From: an uncultured Eubacteriales bacterium
Lineage (GTDB): Bacteria; Bacillota; Clostridia; Christensenellales; UMGS416
NCBI GenBank assembly: GCA_900542005.1
Contig: UQLW01000007.1
Coordinates: forward strand, 37,558-101,557
DNA: 64,000 nucleotides
Reading direction: 5' to 3'
Part shown: positions 57,008-64,000 of the stretch, piece by piece
Position numbering within the stretch: the first letter of the stretch is position 1
Layout: the number at the start of each line of letters is the position of its first letter
Program-made: the position numbers and the translations under genes
Notes under the pieces: generated by a model
Databases searched by the model: none
What the model saw: the letters and a program-made list of their open reading frames with translations, nothing else
What the model was told of the DNA's origin: nothing

Positions 57008-58267
57008 ATGATCTTTCAACAGGGACGCAAGCTACGCATGGGCGTTGTGGGACTGGGCGGCCGGGGCCGCGGGCAAATGGGCGTATTGCTGGATATGGAT
57101 GATGTGGATATCGTAGCGGTATGCGACCTGTATGCCGACCGCGTGGCAGCCGGGCAAAAGGATGTATACGATAAGCGGGGGACGACGCCCTTTGGTACCC
57201 AGGATTACCGGGAGCTGGTTGCCCGGGACGATCTGGAAGCTGTCATGGTTACCACCTCCTGGACGACCCACGCCCTGGTAGCCGTTGCGGCTATGCAGGC
57301 TGGCAAGCATGTGGCCATGGAGGTGGGCGGCGCCAGCTCGCTGGATGAATGCTGGTCCCTGGTGCGTACCAGCCAGGCCACCGGCAAAAGCTGCATGATG
57401 CTGGAAAACTGCTGCTATGGCAAGGTGGAGATGCAGGTGCTCAACATGGTAAAAAAGGGTCTCTTTGGCGAGCTGGTGCACTGCCAGGGCGGCTATGAGC
57501 ACGACCTGCGCGAGGAAATTGGCATGGGCGACATCAACCGCCATTACCGCCAGGAAAATTTCGCCCACCGCAACGGCGAGCTTTATCCTACCCATGAGCT
57601 GGGCCCCATCGCCAAGCTGCTGGAGCTCAACCGGGGCAACCGTATGACCCATCTGACCTCCATGGCCAGCAAGGCCCGCGGCATGAGGGAATGGACCGCC
57701 AAGCACCGCCCGGAGGATCCGGTGAGCCGGATTGAATTCCGCGAGGGCGATATCGTGACCACCATGATCCAGTGCGCCAACGGGGAAACCATCCTGCTGA
57801 CCCACGACTGCAGCCTGCCCCGCCCCTATTCCCGCGGCGGCCGGGTACAGGGCACCCGCGGCCTGTGGATGGAGGATAACGCCTCCGTCTTTATCGAAGG
57901 GCTGTCGCCGGAGGACAAGAACAGCTGGACCCACGGGATCTGGGAGCCGCTGGCCAACTATTATGAGGCCTATGGCCATCCGCTGTGGAAGGCCTATGAG
58001 GATTTCGGCCTGCGGGGCGGCCACGATGGCATGGATTACCTGGTGCTGCGCGCCTTTGTCGAGAGCGTGCAAAAGGGCCAGGAGACGCCCATCGACGTCT
58101 ATGATACCGCCTCCTGGATGGCAATTACCTGCCTAAGCGAGCAGTCCATCGCCATGGGCAGCGCGCCGGTGGCCATTCCCGATTTCACCGACGGGCGCTG
58201 GATCGGCCGTACGCCTGCGCCCAAGAGCGTATACAGCCTGGATGGGGTATACGACGAGCTGTTTTAA
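57008..58267 (+). CDS. GH109-like NAD-dependent glycosidase (Gfo/Idh/MocA fold)
   Basis: The protein has 419 residues with GGAGG upstream and a leaderless start (MIFQQGRKLRMGVVGLGGRGRGQM). NAD motif GLGGRGRG; MEVGGASSLDECWSLV replaces the EKP motif. HCQGGYEHDLREEI and HRNGELYPTHELGPIAKLL are the tyrosine and histidine segments of GH109 alpha-N-acetylgalactosaminidases, which cleave by oxidation, elimination and reduction. It lacks the Tat signal of many members. Divergent from the nag operon, it probably supplies the amino sugar. Confidence 0.82.
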   Translation: MIFQQGRKLRMGVVGLGGRGRGQMGVLLDMDDVDIVAVCDLYADRVAAGQKDVYDKRGTTPFGTQDYRELVARDDLEAVMVTTSWTTHALVAVAAMQAGKHVAMEVGGASSLDECWSLVRTSQATGKSCMMLENCCYGKVEMQVLNMVKKGLFGELVHCQGGYEHDLREEIGMGDINRHYRQENFAHRNGELYPTHELGPIAKLLELNRGNRMTHLTSMASKARGMREWTAKHRPEDPVSRIEFREGDIVTTMIQCANGETILLTHDCSLPRPYSRGGRVQGTRGLWMEDNASVFIEGLSPEDKNSWTHGIWEPLANYYEAYGHPLWKAYEDFGLRGGHDGMDYLVLRAFVESVQKGQETPIDVYDTASWMAITCLSEQSIAMGSAPVAIPDFTDGRWIGRTPAPKSVYSLDGVYDELF

Positions 58268-58277
58268 GATGAATTGA

Positions 58278-58308
58278 TAAAAAAGCCCGGCGCAAACCGG
58301 GCTTTTTT
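58278..58308 (+). terminator. terminator of the GH109-like gene
   Basis: AAAAAAGCCCGG-CGCAAA-CCGGGCTTTTTT. The stretch 58309-58589 that follows shows no gene. Confidence 0.93.
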
Positions 58309-58589
58309 ATCTATTTTTATGATATACAGGGTCCTTGCCGGCGGACGCTTTTGGAGCTGTCGTGCTCTTCAAGGCTTCTCCATTCACTCCGCCTTTCAAC
58401 CAGCGCTTTCCGTCTGGTCGCGCCATTGTCAAGGACGGCTTGCCAAAAATCTATATTTAGCAGCCGGATAATGGCAAAACCATCCTCGCGGCTGCCTTCT
58501 TTAACCCTTGAAGCATGGGGTCACCCGCCCCTCAAGCCGTCGTCGCCTGCACCTACCCTCCTTGAGCCCGTCCTCCTATATCGTGCTTT

Positions 58590-60410
58590 TTATGATCCAA
58601 TTGTTTGCCCCGGTGAATATCCTGCGTCGGTATACCGCTGGGCGGCTGTCTGATAGCGCTGCGTCAGCTCATCCTCCATTTCACTTACACCTTGCTGGCT
58701 CATCCAATCCATAAGCTGCGCCCATCCATCCTGAACCGCCTGCTCCGATCCGGCGGTGATCAGCTTTGCCGCCTGGGTATGCCATGCGAGGCCCAGCCGG
58801 ATATAGCGGTTATATTCCGCGTCCTGCTCGGTGAAAAGCGCTTCGCCCATGGCGATATTGCGGTCGAGGCGCACCTGCTCCGTATAGGCCTTATAGGCGT
58901 CAAAGTAGCGCTGCTGATCCTGCCGGGCCGCGCCGTCATCCGTCTCCCGGATTTCACAGGGCCACAGCATATCCGCCCGCCAGGTGGAACCTAGGAAATC
59001 CCAGCGCCCCGCGCCCAGCTTCATCCTCCGGTAGGCCGCGTCGTCATAGGGGGCTTGATATTGAGGAAGCCCCTCCTCATCCAGGACGTAGTGTTCGCCT
59101 TCCACACCCCATTGGGACAGGGTGGAGCCATCCGGGCTTCGCAGGAACTCCATCAGCCGGGCCGCCCGTTCGGGCTTGCCGCAGTCCTTGGTGATATACA
59201 GCATAAACTCCGGCAGCCCATAATCGGCGGCTGTGTTCCGCTGGGCGCCTTGGTAGGTCAGCGCCGCCTGCAGCGGCTGATACAGCGGCATTGCTACCTG
59301 ATCATTGCGGCCGCCCAGCCCGGCCTCCCGCAGCAGGGCGTTCAGCCCGGCGGCATCCTGATCCCAACCGGCATAGACCAGCGTGTCGGTCACCGCTTCC
59401 CGGGGGGCTTCGCCGTAAACCGTATTCTCCAGAAGCTCCACCGCCTCATAGCGCAGCAGCCCCTCCCGGTACCAGCGGTTCATCAGGAGGAAATAGTCCA
59501 GCCAGCCCTCATCCCGCCAGGGGGTCCGCACCCGCTGGCTGTCTCCGTCCCAGTAGGGCTCCTGCCGCAGGCCCAGGCTTCCCGCCAGGGGGAATCGGGG
59601 ATAGGCCGCATCCATAAAGTCCAGATAGCAGATGTCCCACTCCTCTACCGCCAGAATATCGGCCGCATACACCCCATCCATATGCAGGGGCGTCTCGATG
59701 CCCAGCTCCTGCTTGCGGCGGCCCGCCTCCCGCAGCGTTTGCTCCAGCTCCTCCAGGGAGGATGGCTCCTTAGCTGCAATCTTCTCCATAAGGTCCGTAC
59801 GGATCGCCAGCGGGTCAAAGGCCCGGTCGCGGTGGATGGGGTTTTCAAACCGGTAGGCCGCGGGGCTGCCGGCATAGGCCGTCAGGCCCGGGCGGCTTCG
59901 CCCTAAGGCGTATACATGCCCGTCGGCCTGCTGGCGGGCCAGCTTCTCCATGGGGTCGAGGTTCTCCCAGAATCCCGGGCACGCCGATTGGCTCAGCGTA
60001 TCCAGGGCATAGCAGCGCTCCTCCCGGGCCAGCTGCTTGTCGTAGCCGCAGGCCAGCACCATATCGCCCAGCGCCCCGGCCGCCAGCTGCGCATCCAGGG
60101 TATCCACCGTCTCAGCCTGGATGGAAACGCCGGTGAGCGCCGCAAGGGCCCGGGATATATCGTCGCCCCCTTCTGATGTGGGATAGCTCACCATCCAGCG
60201 GTTTCGGGCGGTGGGCTTATCTTCCAGGCTCAGGACCGGCGCGTTGCGTACCACCGTCAGGGTCAGCGTGACCGGCGAGGTGTCCTTTTGGTAGGAGCCG
60301 CCCGTCCATACCGCAGCGGCGTCCTGCGGCTTTGGGGCGGCGCAGCCGCCCGCTGCCAGTGCAAGCATCAAAACCGCTGTTGCGAAAAGCTTACTTATCA
60401 TCCTATCCAT
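58590..60410 (-). CDS. large extracellular solute-binding lipoprotein, orphan
   Basis: The protein has 606 residues from the ATG at 60410 (AGGAGG five bases ahead). It has a lipobox LAAGGC (Cys23). It belongs to the long sugar-type binding proteins (LplA/YtcQ-like): a Trp/Asp-rich sequence with LREAGRRKQELGIETPLHM, MNRWYREGLLRYE and LPEFMLYITKDCGKPERAARLMEFL. No permease or ATPase gene is within the window on either side, so its partners are elsewhere. Ligand probably an oligosaccharide, by family. Confidence 0.8.
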   Translation of the reverse strand: MDRMISKLFATAVLMLALAAGGCAAPKPQDAAAVWTGGSYQKDTSPVTLTLTVVRNAPVLSLEDKPTARNRWMVSYPTSEGGDDISRALAALTGVSIQAETVDTLDAQLAAGALGDMVLACGYDKQLAREERCYALDTLSQSACPGFWENLDPMEKLARQQADGHVYALGRSRPGLTAYAGSPAAYRFENPIHRDRAFDPLAIRTDLMEKIAAKEPSSLEELEQTLREAGRRKQELGIETPLHMDGVYAADILAVEEWDICYLDFMDAAYPRFPLAGSLGLRQEPYWDGDSQRVRTPWRDEGWLDYFLLMNRWYREGLLRYEAVELLENTVYGEAPREAVTDTLVYAGWDQDAAGLNALLREAGLGGRNDQVAMPLYQPLQAALTYQGAQRNTAADYGLPEFMLYITKDCGKPERAARLMEFLRSPDGSTLSQWGVEGEHYVLDEEGLPQYQAPYDDAAYRRMKLGAGRWDFLGSTWRADMLWPCEIRETDDGAARQDQQRYFDAYKAYTEQVRLDRNIAMGEALFTEQDAEYNRYIRLGLAWHTQAAKLITAGSEQAVQDGWAQLMDWMSQQGVSEMEDELTQRYQTAAQRYTDAGYSPGQTIGS

Positions 60411-60626
60411 CTTCGCCTCCTGTTCCCGGGACTATCCGCTTTTTCTTTTATTGTAGCGTGCCGCCCTCCCCTCCGGCAGATGCGTATTTTACCGTTTTTA
60501 TCGAATATTCTATATTTTTTTCATTTCCCGCTTTCTCTATCCCTTCTCCATGCAGCCTGATGGCCGTCCTGCCGAAAAATCCTCCATATCGCCCCGCCCC
60601 TTCGGCTTTTTTCGCTATGGATCATG

Positions 60627-60681
60627 TTTTACCCATATTTTACGCAAGTAAGCTGCGTATTTTACAATCGGGCGATATGCT
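60627..60681 (+). promoter_or_regulatory. pho-box promoter of the pst operon
   Basis: TTTTAC at 60627, 60638 and 60660, with a poor copy TAAGCT at 60649, follow an 11-bp period. The last is 10 nt from a TATGCT -10 box (60676-60681). This is the expected PhoP/PhoB-type arrangement. The rest of 60411-60713 shows no gene. Confidence 0.8.
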
Positions 60682-60713
60682 AGGGCCGTAATCGAAGAAA
60701 GGTGGAATGATTC

Positions 60714-61676
60714 ATGAAAAAGCTTACCGGAATGCTTCTGGCATGCGCCATGCTGGTGGGCCTGATGGCGGGCTGCTCGGCCACGCCGGCAGCCACGACC
60801 ACCACGACCACCACGACCGCAGCGAAGGACGCCGCCGGCGCCACGACCACCGCCGCTGAGGCGGAAACCACGGCCGCTGAGGCTCAGGGCCTGACCGAGA
60901 ACATCGTGGTCATCTCCCGTGAGGACGGCTCCGGCACCCGCGGCGCCTTCATCGAGCTGATGGGCGTCGAGGTGAAGGACGAGGCCGGTAATAAGTCCGA
61001 TATGACCACGCCCGGCGCGGTGATCGCCAACAAGACCGACGTGATGCTGACCCAGGTGGCCGGCAACAAGGCCGCCATCGGCTATGTCTCCCTGGGCTCC
61101 CTCAACGATACCGTCAAGGCGCTGGCCATCGACGGCGTAGAGGCCACCAACGAGAACGTAAAGAACGGCTCCTATGCCGTGGCCCGTCCCTTCAACATCG
61201 CCACCAAGGGCACGCCCGAAGAGGGCAGCCTGACCGCTGACTTCATCGCCTTTATCCTCAGCAAAGAGGGCCAGGAGGTCATCTCCGACGGGTACATCCC
61301 TGTGGACGACGCGGCGCCCGCCTATGCCGGCACCAAGCCCTCCGGTAAGATCACCGTGGGCGGCTCCTCCTCCGTCACGCCCATCATGGAGAAGCTGAAG
61401 GAGGCCTATGTGGCCCTTAATCCCAACGCCACCATCGAGCTGCAGCAGAGCGACTCCACTGCCGGCATGACCTCCACCATCGACGGCGCCTATGATATCG
61501 GCATGGCCTCCCGCGAACTGAAGGATTCCGAAAAGGCGGAGCTGACCGGCACGCAGATCGCCATCGACGGGATCGCCGTCATCGTGAACCCGGAGAACCC
61601 CGTCAGCGACCTGAGCCAGGAAGCTGTGCGCGCCATCTTCACCGGTGAAACCACCAACTGGGCGGACGTGAAATAA
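60714..61676 (+). CDS. pstS: phosphate-binding lipoprotein PstS, permuted order
   Basis: The protein has 320 residues with lipobox LMAGC (Cys21) and a Thr/Ala-rich linker (about 25-58). The block that normally forms the second half comes first: NIVVISREDGSGTRGAF (69-78 is the phosphate loop) to DGYIPVDDA (about 63-200). The block that is normally N-terminal comes second: KITVGGSSSVTPIMEKL (212-228) to the terminal TNWADVK. The break lies where NWADV normally joins the VVISRE strand. It delivers phosphate to PstCAB encoded downstream and is under a pho-box promoter. Confidence 0.88.
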   Translation: MKKLTGMLLACAMLVGLMAGCSATPAATTTTTTTTAAKDAAGATTTAAEAETTAAEAQGLTENIVVISREDGSGTRGAFIELMGVEVKDEAGNKSDMTTPGAVIANKTDVMLTQVAGNKAAIGYVSLGSLNDTVKALAIDGVEATNENVKNGSYAVARPFNIATKGTPEEGSLTADFIAFILSKEGQEVISDGYIPVDDAAPAYAGTKPSGKITVGGSSSVTPIMEKLKEAYVALNPNATIELQQSDSTAGMTSTIDGAYDIGMASRELKDSEKAELTGTQIAIDGIAVIVNPENPVSDLSQEAVRAIFTGETTNWADVK

Positions 61677-61689
61677 TCGCCTCCTCTTG

Positions 61690-61724
61690 TGGCCGTAGCT
61701 CCCCCTTGGGCTGCGGCCATTTTT
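61690..61724 (+). terminator. attenuating terminator between pstS and pstC
   Basis: TGGCCGTAGC and GCTGCGGCCA pair (with G-U) around a 10-nt loop, followed by TTTTTA. It would make pstS mRNA more abundant than that of the membrane part. Confidence 0.75.
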
Positions 61725-61797
61725 ATAGAAACCGCAATGTAAAATCCTTGAAGGGAAACGCCCCGAAGCGGCTGCGCCGCTGGGTTAGGAGCCATCT

Positions 61798-62658
61798 ATG
61801 AAGAATAAAATCCTGGAATTATCCATGCGGATCCTCTTTTTCATCACGGCCTGCGCTTCCGTGGCCGCGGTCGTCTTGATCTGCATCTTCCTCTTTTCAA
61901 GCAGCATACCCGCCATATCCGAGGTGGGATTGGGCAATTTCCTGGGCGGCATGAAATGGGCCCCCAACAACCAGCCCGCCCAGTTCGGCATCTTCCCCAT
62001 GATTATCGGCAGCATCTACGTCACCGTGGGGGCGATCATCGTAGGCGTGCCCATTGGGCTGTTGACCGCGCTGTTCATGGCCCGCTTCTGTCCGCCCAGG
62101 GCATACCGGGTTCTCAAGCCCCTGGTGGAGCTGCTGGCCGGCATCCCCTCCATCGTCTACGGCTTCTTCGGGATGATGGTGCTGGTACCCTTTGTGCGCA
62201 ACGCATTCGGGGGCGATGGCAACAGCGTGCTGACCGCGGCGCTCCTGCTGGGGATTATGATCCTCCCCACCATCATCGGCGTATCGGAGGCGGCGCTCCG
62301 GGCCGTGCCGGAATCCTATTACGAGGGCGCGCTGGCCCTAGGCGCATCCCACGAGCGCAGCGTCTTCTTTACCGTATTCCCGGCGGCCAAGAGCGGCGTG
62401 CTCTCGGCCGTGGTGCTGGGGGTGGGCCGGGCCCTGGGTGAAACCATGGCCGTTATCATGGTGGCCGGCAACCAGCCCTGGATCCCCTCCTCCATCCTGC
62501 AGGGCGTGCGCACGCTGACGGCCAACATCGTTATCGAGATGAGCTATGCGGCCGACCTTCACCGGGAAATGCTGATCGCCACCGGCGTGGTGCTCTTTAC
62601 GCTGGTGCTGCTGCTGAACCTGTGCTTCTCGGCGCTGAACCGCAGGAAGGAGGGCTAA
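61798..62658 (+). CDS. pstC: phosphate ABC transporter permease PstC
   Basis: The protein has 286 residues with six membrane helices. PstC marks are LLAGIPSIVYGFFGMMVLVP and YYEGALALGASHERSVFF (the coupling loop), then GRALGETMAVIMVAGN. GGAG lies upstream. It forms the channel with PstA. Confidence 0.95.
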   Translation: MKNKILELSMRILFFITACASVAAVVLICIFLFSSSIPAISEVGLGNFLGGMKWAPNNQPAQFGIFPMIIGSIYVTVGAIIVGVPIGLLTALFMARFCPPRAYRVLKPLVELLAGIPSIVYGFFGMMVLVPFVRNAFGGDGNSVLTAALLLGIMILPTIIGVSEAALRAVPESYYEGALALGASHERSVFFTVFPAAKSGVLSAVVLGVGRALGETMAVIMVAGNQPWIPSSILQGVRTLTANIVIEMSYAADLHREMLIATGVVLFTLVLLLNLCFSALNRRKEG

Positions 62659-62659
62659 T

Positions 62660-63508
62660 ATGGAGAAAAAACATCGCCGGGATTGGCTTTCCCCCATCCT
62701 CCGGACAGGCGTATGGGCCGCCATGATTCTCACCGTCGCTACGTTGGTGGTGATCATCGCCTATATCCTCATCATGGGCGTGCCGCACCTGAAGCTGTCC
62801 CTTTTCGCGCCCACCTATACCAGCGAAAACGCGTCCATGCTGCCCAGCATCCTCAATACCCTGTGGGTCATCCTGGTATCGCTGGGCATCTCGGTGCCGC
62901 TGGGTATCGGCTGCGCCATCTACCTGGCTGAATATACCAAGCGCGATTCCATCGTCGTGCGGATCATCCGCATGGCGGCGGAGACGCTCTCCGGCATCCC
63001 CTCCATTGTATACGGCCTCTTTGGTTACCTGTTCTTCGTAGCCCAGCTCAAATGGGGCTATTCGCTGCTGGCCGGCTCCTGCACGCTGTCGCTGATGATC
63101 CTGCCCCTTATCATGCGCACCACCGAGGAGGCGCTGCTCTCGGTGCCCGATACCTTCCGGGAGGCCAGCTTCGGGCTGGGCGCCGGACGGCTGCGCACCA
63201 TCCTCCGGGTGGTGCTCCCCTCGGCTGTGCCGGGGATCCTCGCCGGCGTGATCCTGGGGATCGGCCGTATTGTCGGCGAAACGGCTGCGCTCATCTACAC
63301 GGCCGGCACTTCCACCGACACCCCCCACAGCCTGATGGACTCCGGGCGCACCCTGTCCATCCACATGTATGTGCTCTCCGGCGAGGGCTTCCATACCCAG
63401 GAGGCTTTCGCCACAGCCGTTGTGCTGCTGATCACCGTGCTGGGCATCAATACGCTGGCCAGCGTCATCGCCAAGGCCCTTATGAAAACGACGGGAGAAA
63501 AGTCATGA
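62660..63508 (+). CDS. pstA: phosphate ABC transporter permease PstA
   Basis: The protein has 282 residues with six membrane helices. It shows AETLSGIPSIVYGLFGYLFF, FREASFGLGAGRLRTILRV (the coupling loop) and GIGRIVGETAALIYTAG. It starts one base after pstC ends, with AAGGAGGG inside the pstC end. Confidence 0.95.
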   Translation: MEKKHRRDWLSPILRTGVWAAMILTVATLVVIIAYILIMGVPHLKLSLFAPTYTSENASMLPSILNTLWVILVSLGISVPLGIGCAIYLAEYTKRDSIVVRIIRMAAETLSGIPSIVYGLFGYLFFVAQLKWGYSLLAGSCTLSLMILPLIMRTTEEALLSVPDTFREASFGLGAGRLRTILRVVLPSAVPGILAGVILGIGRIVGETAALIYTAGTSTDTPHSLMDSGRTLSIHMYVLSGEGFHTQEAFATAVVLLITVLGINTLASVIAKALMKTTGEKS

Positions 63509-64000
63509 CGAAATTCGATATCGCCCATATGGATTTGCATTACGGCAGCTTCCATGCCCTTAAGGACGTCAACCTTTCCATTGAAGAGAAATGCATTACC
63601 GCCTTCATCGGTCCCTCCGGCTGCGGCAAATCCACGCTGCTCAAATCGCTGAACCGCATGAACGACCTGATCCCTACCTGCCGGATTACCGGCAGCATCC
63701 TGCTGGACGGTATGGACATCTATGCCCGGGAGTGCGATGTGAACCAGCTGCGCAAGCGGGTGGGGATGGTCTTTCAAAAGCCCAACCCCTTCCCCATGAG
63801 CATCTACGACAACATTGCCTACGGCCCCCGTACCCATGGCATCCGAAGCCGGGCAAGGCTGGACGAGATCGTGGAGCGCAGCCTGACCCAGGCGGCCCTG
63901 TGGGATGAGGTAAAGGACCGGCTGAAGAAAAGCGCGCTGGGCCTTTCCGGCGGCCAGCAGCAGCGCCTGTGCATCGCCCGCGCCCTGGCCGTGGAGCCCG
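63505..64000 (+). CDS. pstB: phosphate ABC transporter ATPase PstB, 3' end outside window
   Basis: About 165 codons are visible. The ATG overlaps the pstA stop (ATGA). Walker A is IGPSGCGKSTLLKSLNRMND, the Q-loop MVFQKPNPFPMSIYDNIAYG, typical of PstB, and the signature GLSGGQQQRLCIARAL ends near the window edge. The Walker B region is missing. Confidence 0.95.
   Translation, partial: MTKFDIAHMDLHYGSFHALKDVNLSIEEKCITAFIGPSGCGKSTLLKSLNRMNDLIPTCRITGSILLDGMDIYARECDVNQLRKRVGMVFQKPNPFPMSIYDNIAYGPRTHGIRSRARLDEIVERSLTQAALWDEVKDRLKKSALGLSGGQQQRLCIARALAVEP

Overview
The window looks like a chromosomal segment of a GC-rich, low-oxygen Firmicute, most likely a gut- or rumen-type clostridium. The evidence is indirect: strong Shine-Dalgarno sites before most genes, a clostridial-type tRNA-Ser, YesM/YesN-type two-component proteins, lipoprotein solute-binding proteins, many ferredoxin, Crp/Fnr and Rrf2 proteins, carbohydrate and cell-wall peptide scavenging genes, and no respiratory chain. 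Genes are dense and many overlap by 4 bp (ATGA). The high GC produces many long antisense reading frames that are not genes.

Layout. 1-2605 (minus): a secreted protein cut by the window edge and a membrane protein with a DnaJ C-terminal-like domain. 2830-5746 (plus): a MazG-like pyrophosphohydrolase and two glycosidase-like genes. 5826-8105 (minus): a TipAS-type MerR regulator with its own 19-bp-spacer promoter, a P-loop protein and two related small coiled-coil proteins. 8471-20197 (minus): an eleven-gene operon for uptake and breakdown of murein peptides (Dpp/Opp transporter, L-Ala-D/L-Glu epimerase, LD-carboxypeptidase, NlpC/P60 endopeptidase, amidohydrolase, two cytosolic beta-lactamase-fold proteins). 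20364-22923: a nucleotide-binding protein and a permease. 23000-27947 (minus): a pectin/arabinan set (GH28-like, SGNH esterase, GH51) and an anchored protein. 28160-30292: tRNA-Ser(CGA), a decayed tyrosine integrase and unknown membrane genes, an old integration site with lower GC. 30521-39600: an AraC/GyrI regulator, a cupin/ferredoxin/Crp module, a CoA-disulfide reductase with rhodanese domain, a second Crp, thioredoxin, Rrf2 and an ABC importer of unknown substrate. 39916-46071 (plus): a zinc-ribbon membrane protein and a kinase/binding-protein/response-regulator operon.

The most striking part is 46072-47221. It has no protein gene but holds five tandem small-RNA genes, called A to E here. 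Each has 11-bp-spaced GTTCAT-like direct repeats, exactly 10 nt before a -10 box, then a 5' stem-loop of different sequence, a CU-rich unpaired stretch and a GC-rich terminator. This matches the logic of the CiaR-controlled csRNAs of streptococci, but with a different repeat. It suggests a response-regulator-driven family of RNAs that bind ribosome-binding sites.

47222-58267: a MATE transporter, glycogen phosphorylase, and an amino-sugar locus: a six-gene operon led by a TetR regulator with a clear operator, and a divergent GH109-like gene. 58590-64000: an orphan lipoprotein and the pst phosphate operon. The pst promoter has TTTTAC repeats with the same 11-bp/10-nt geometry, and its PstS has its two sequence blocks in permuted order. 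PstB is cut by the right edge.
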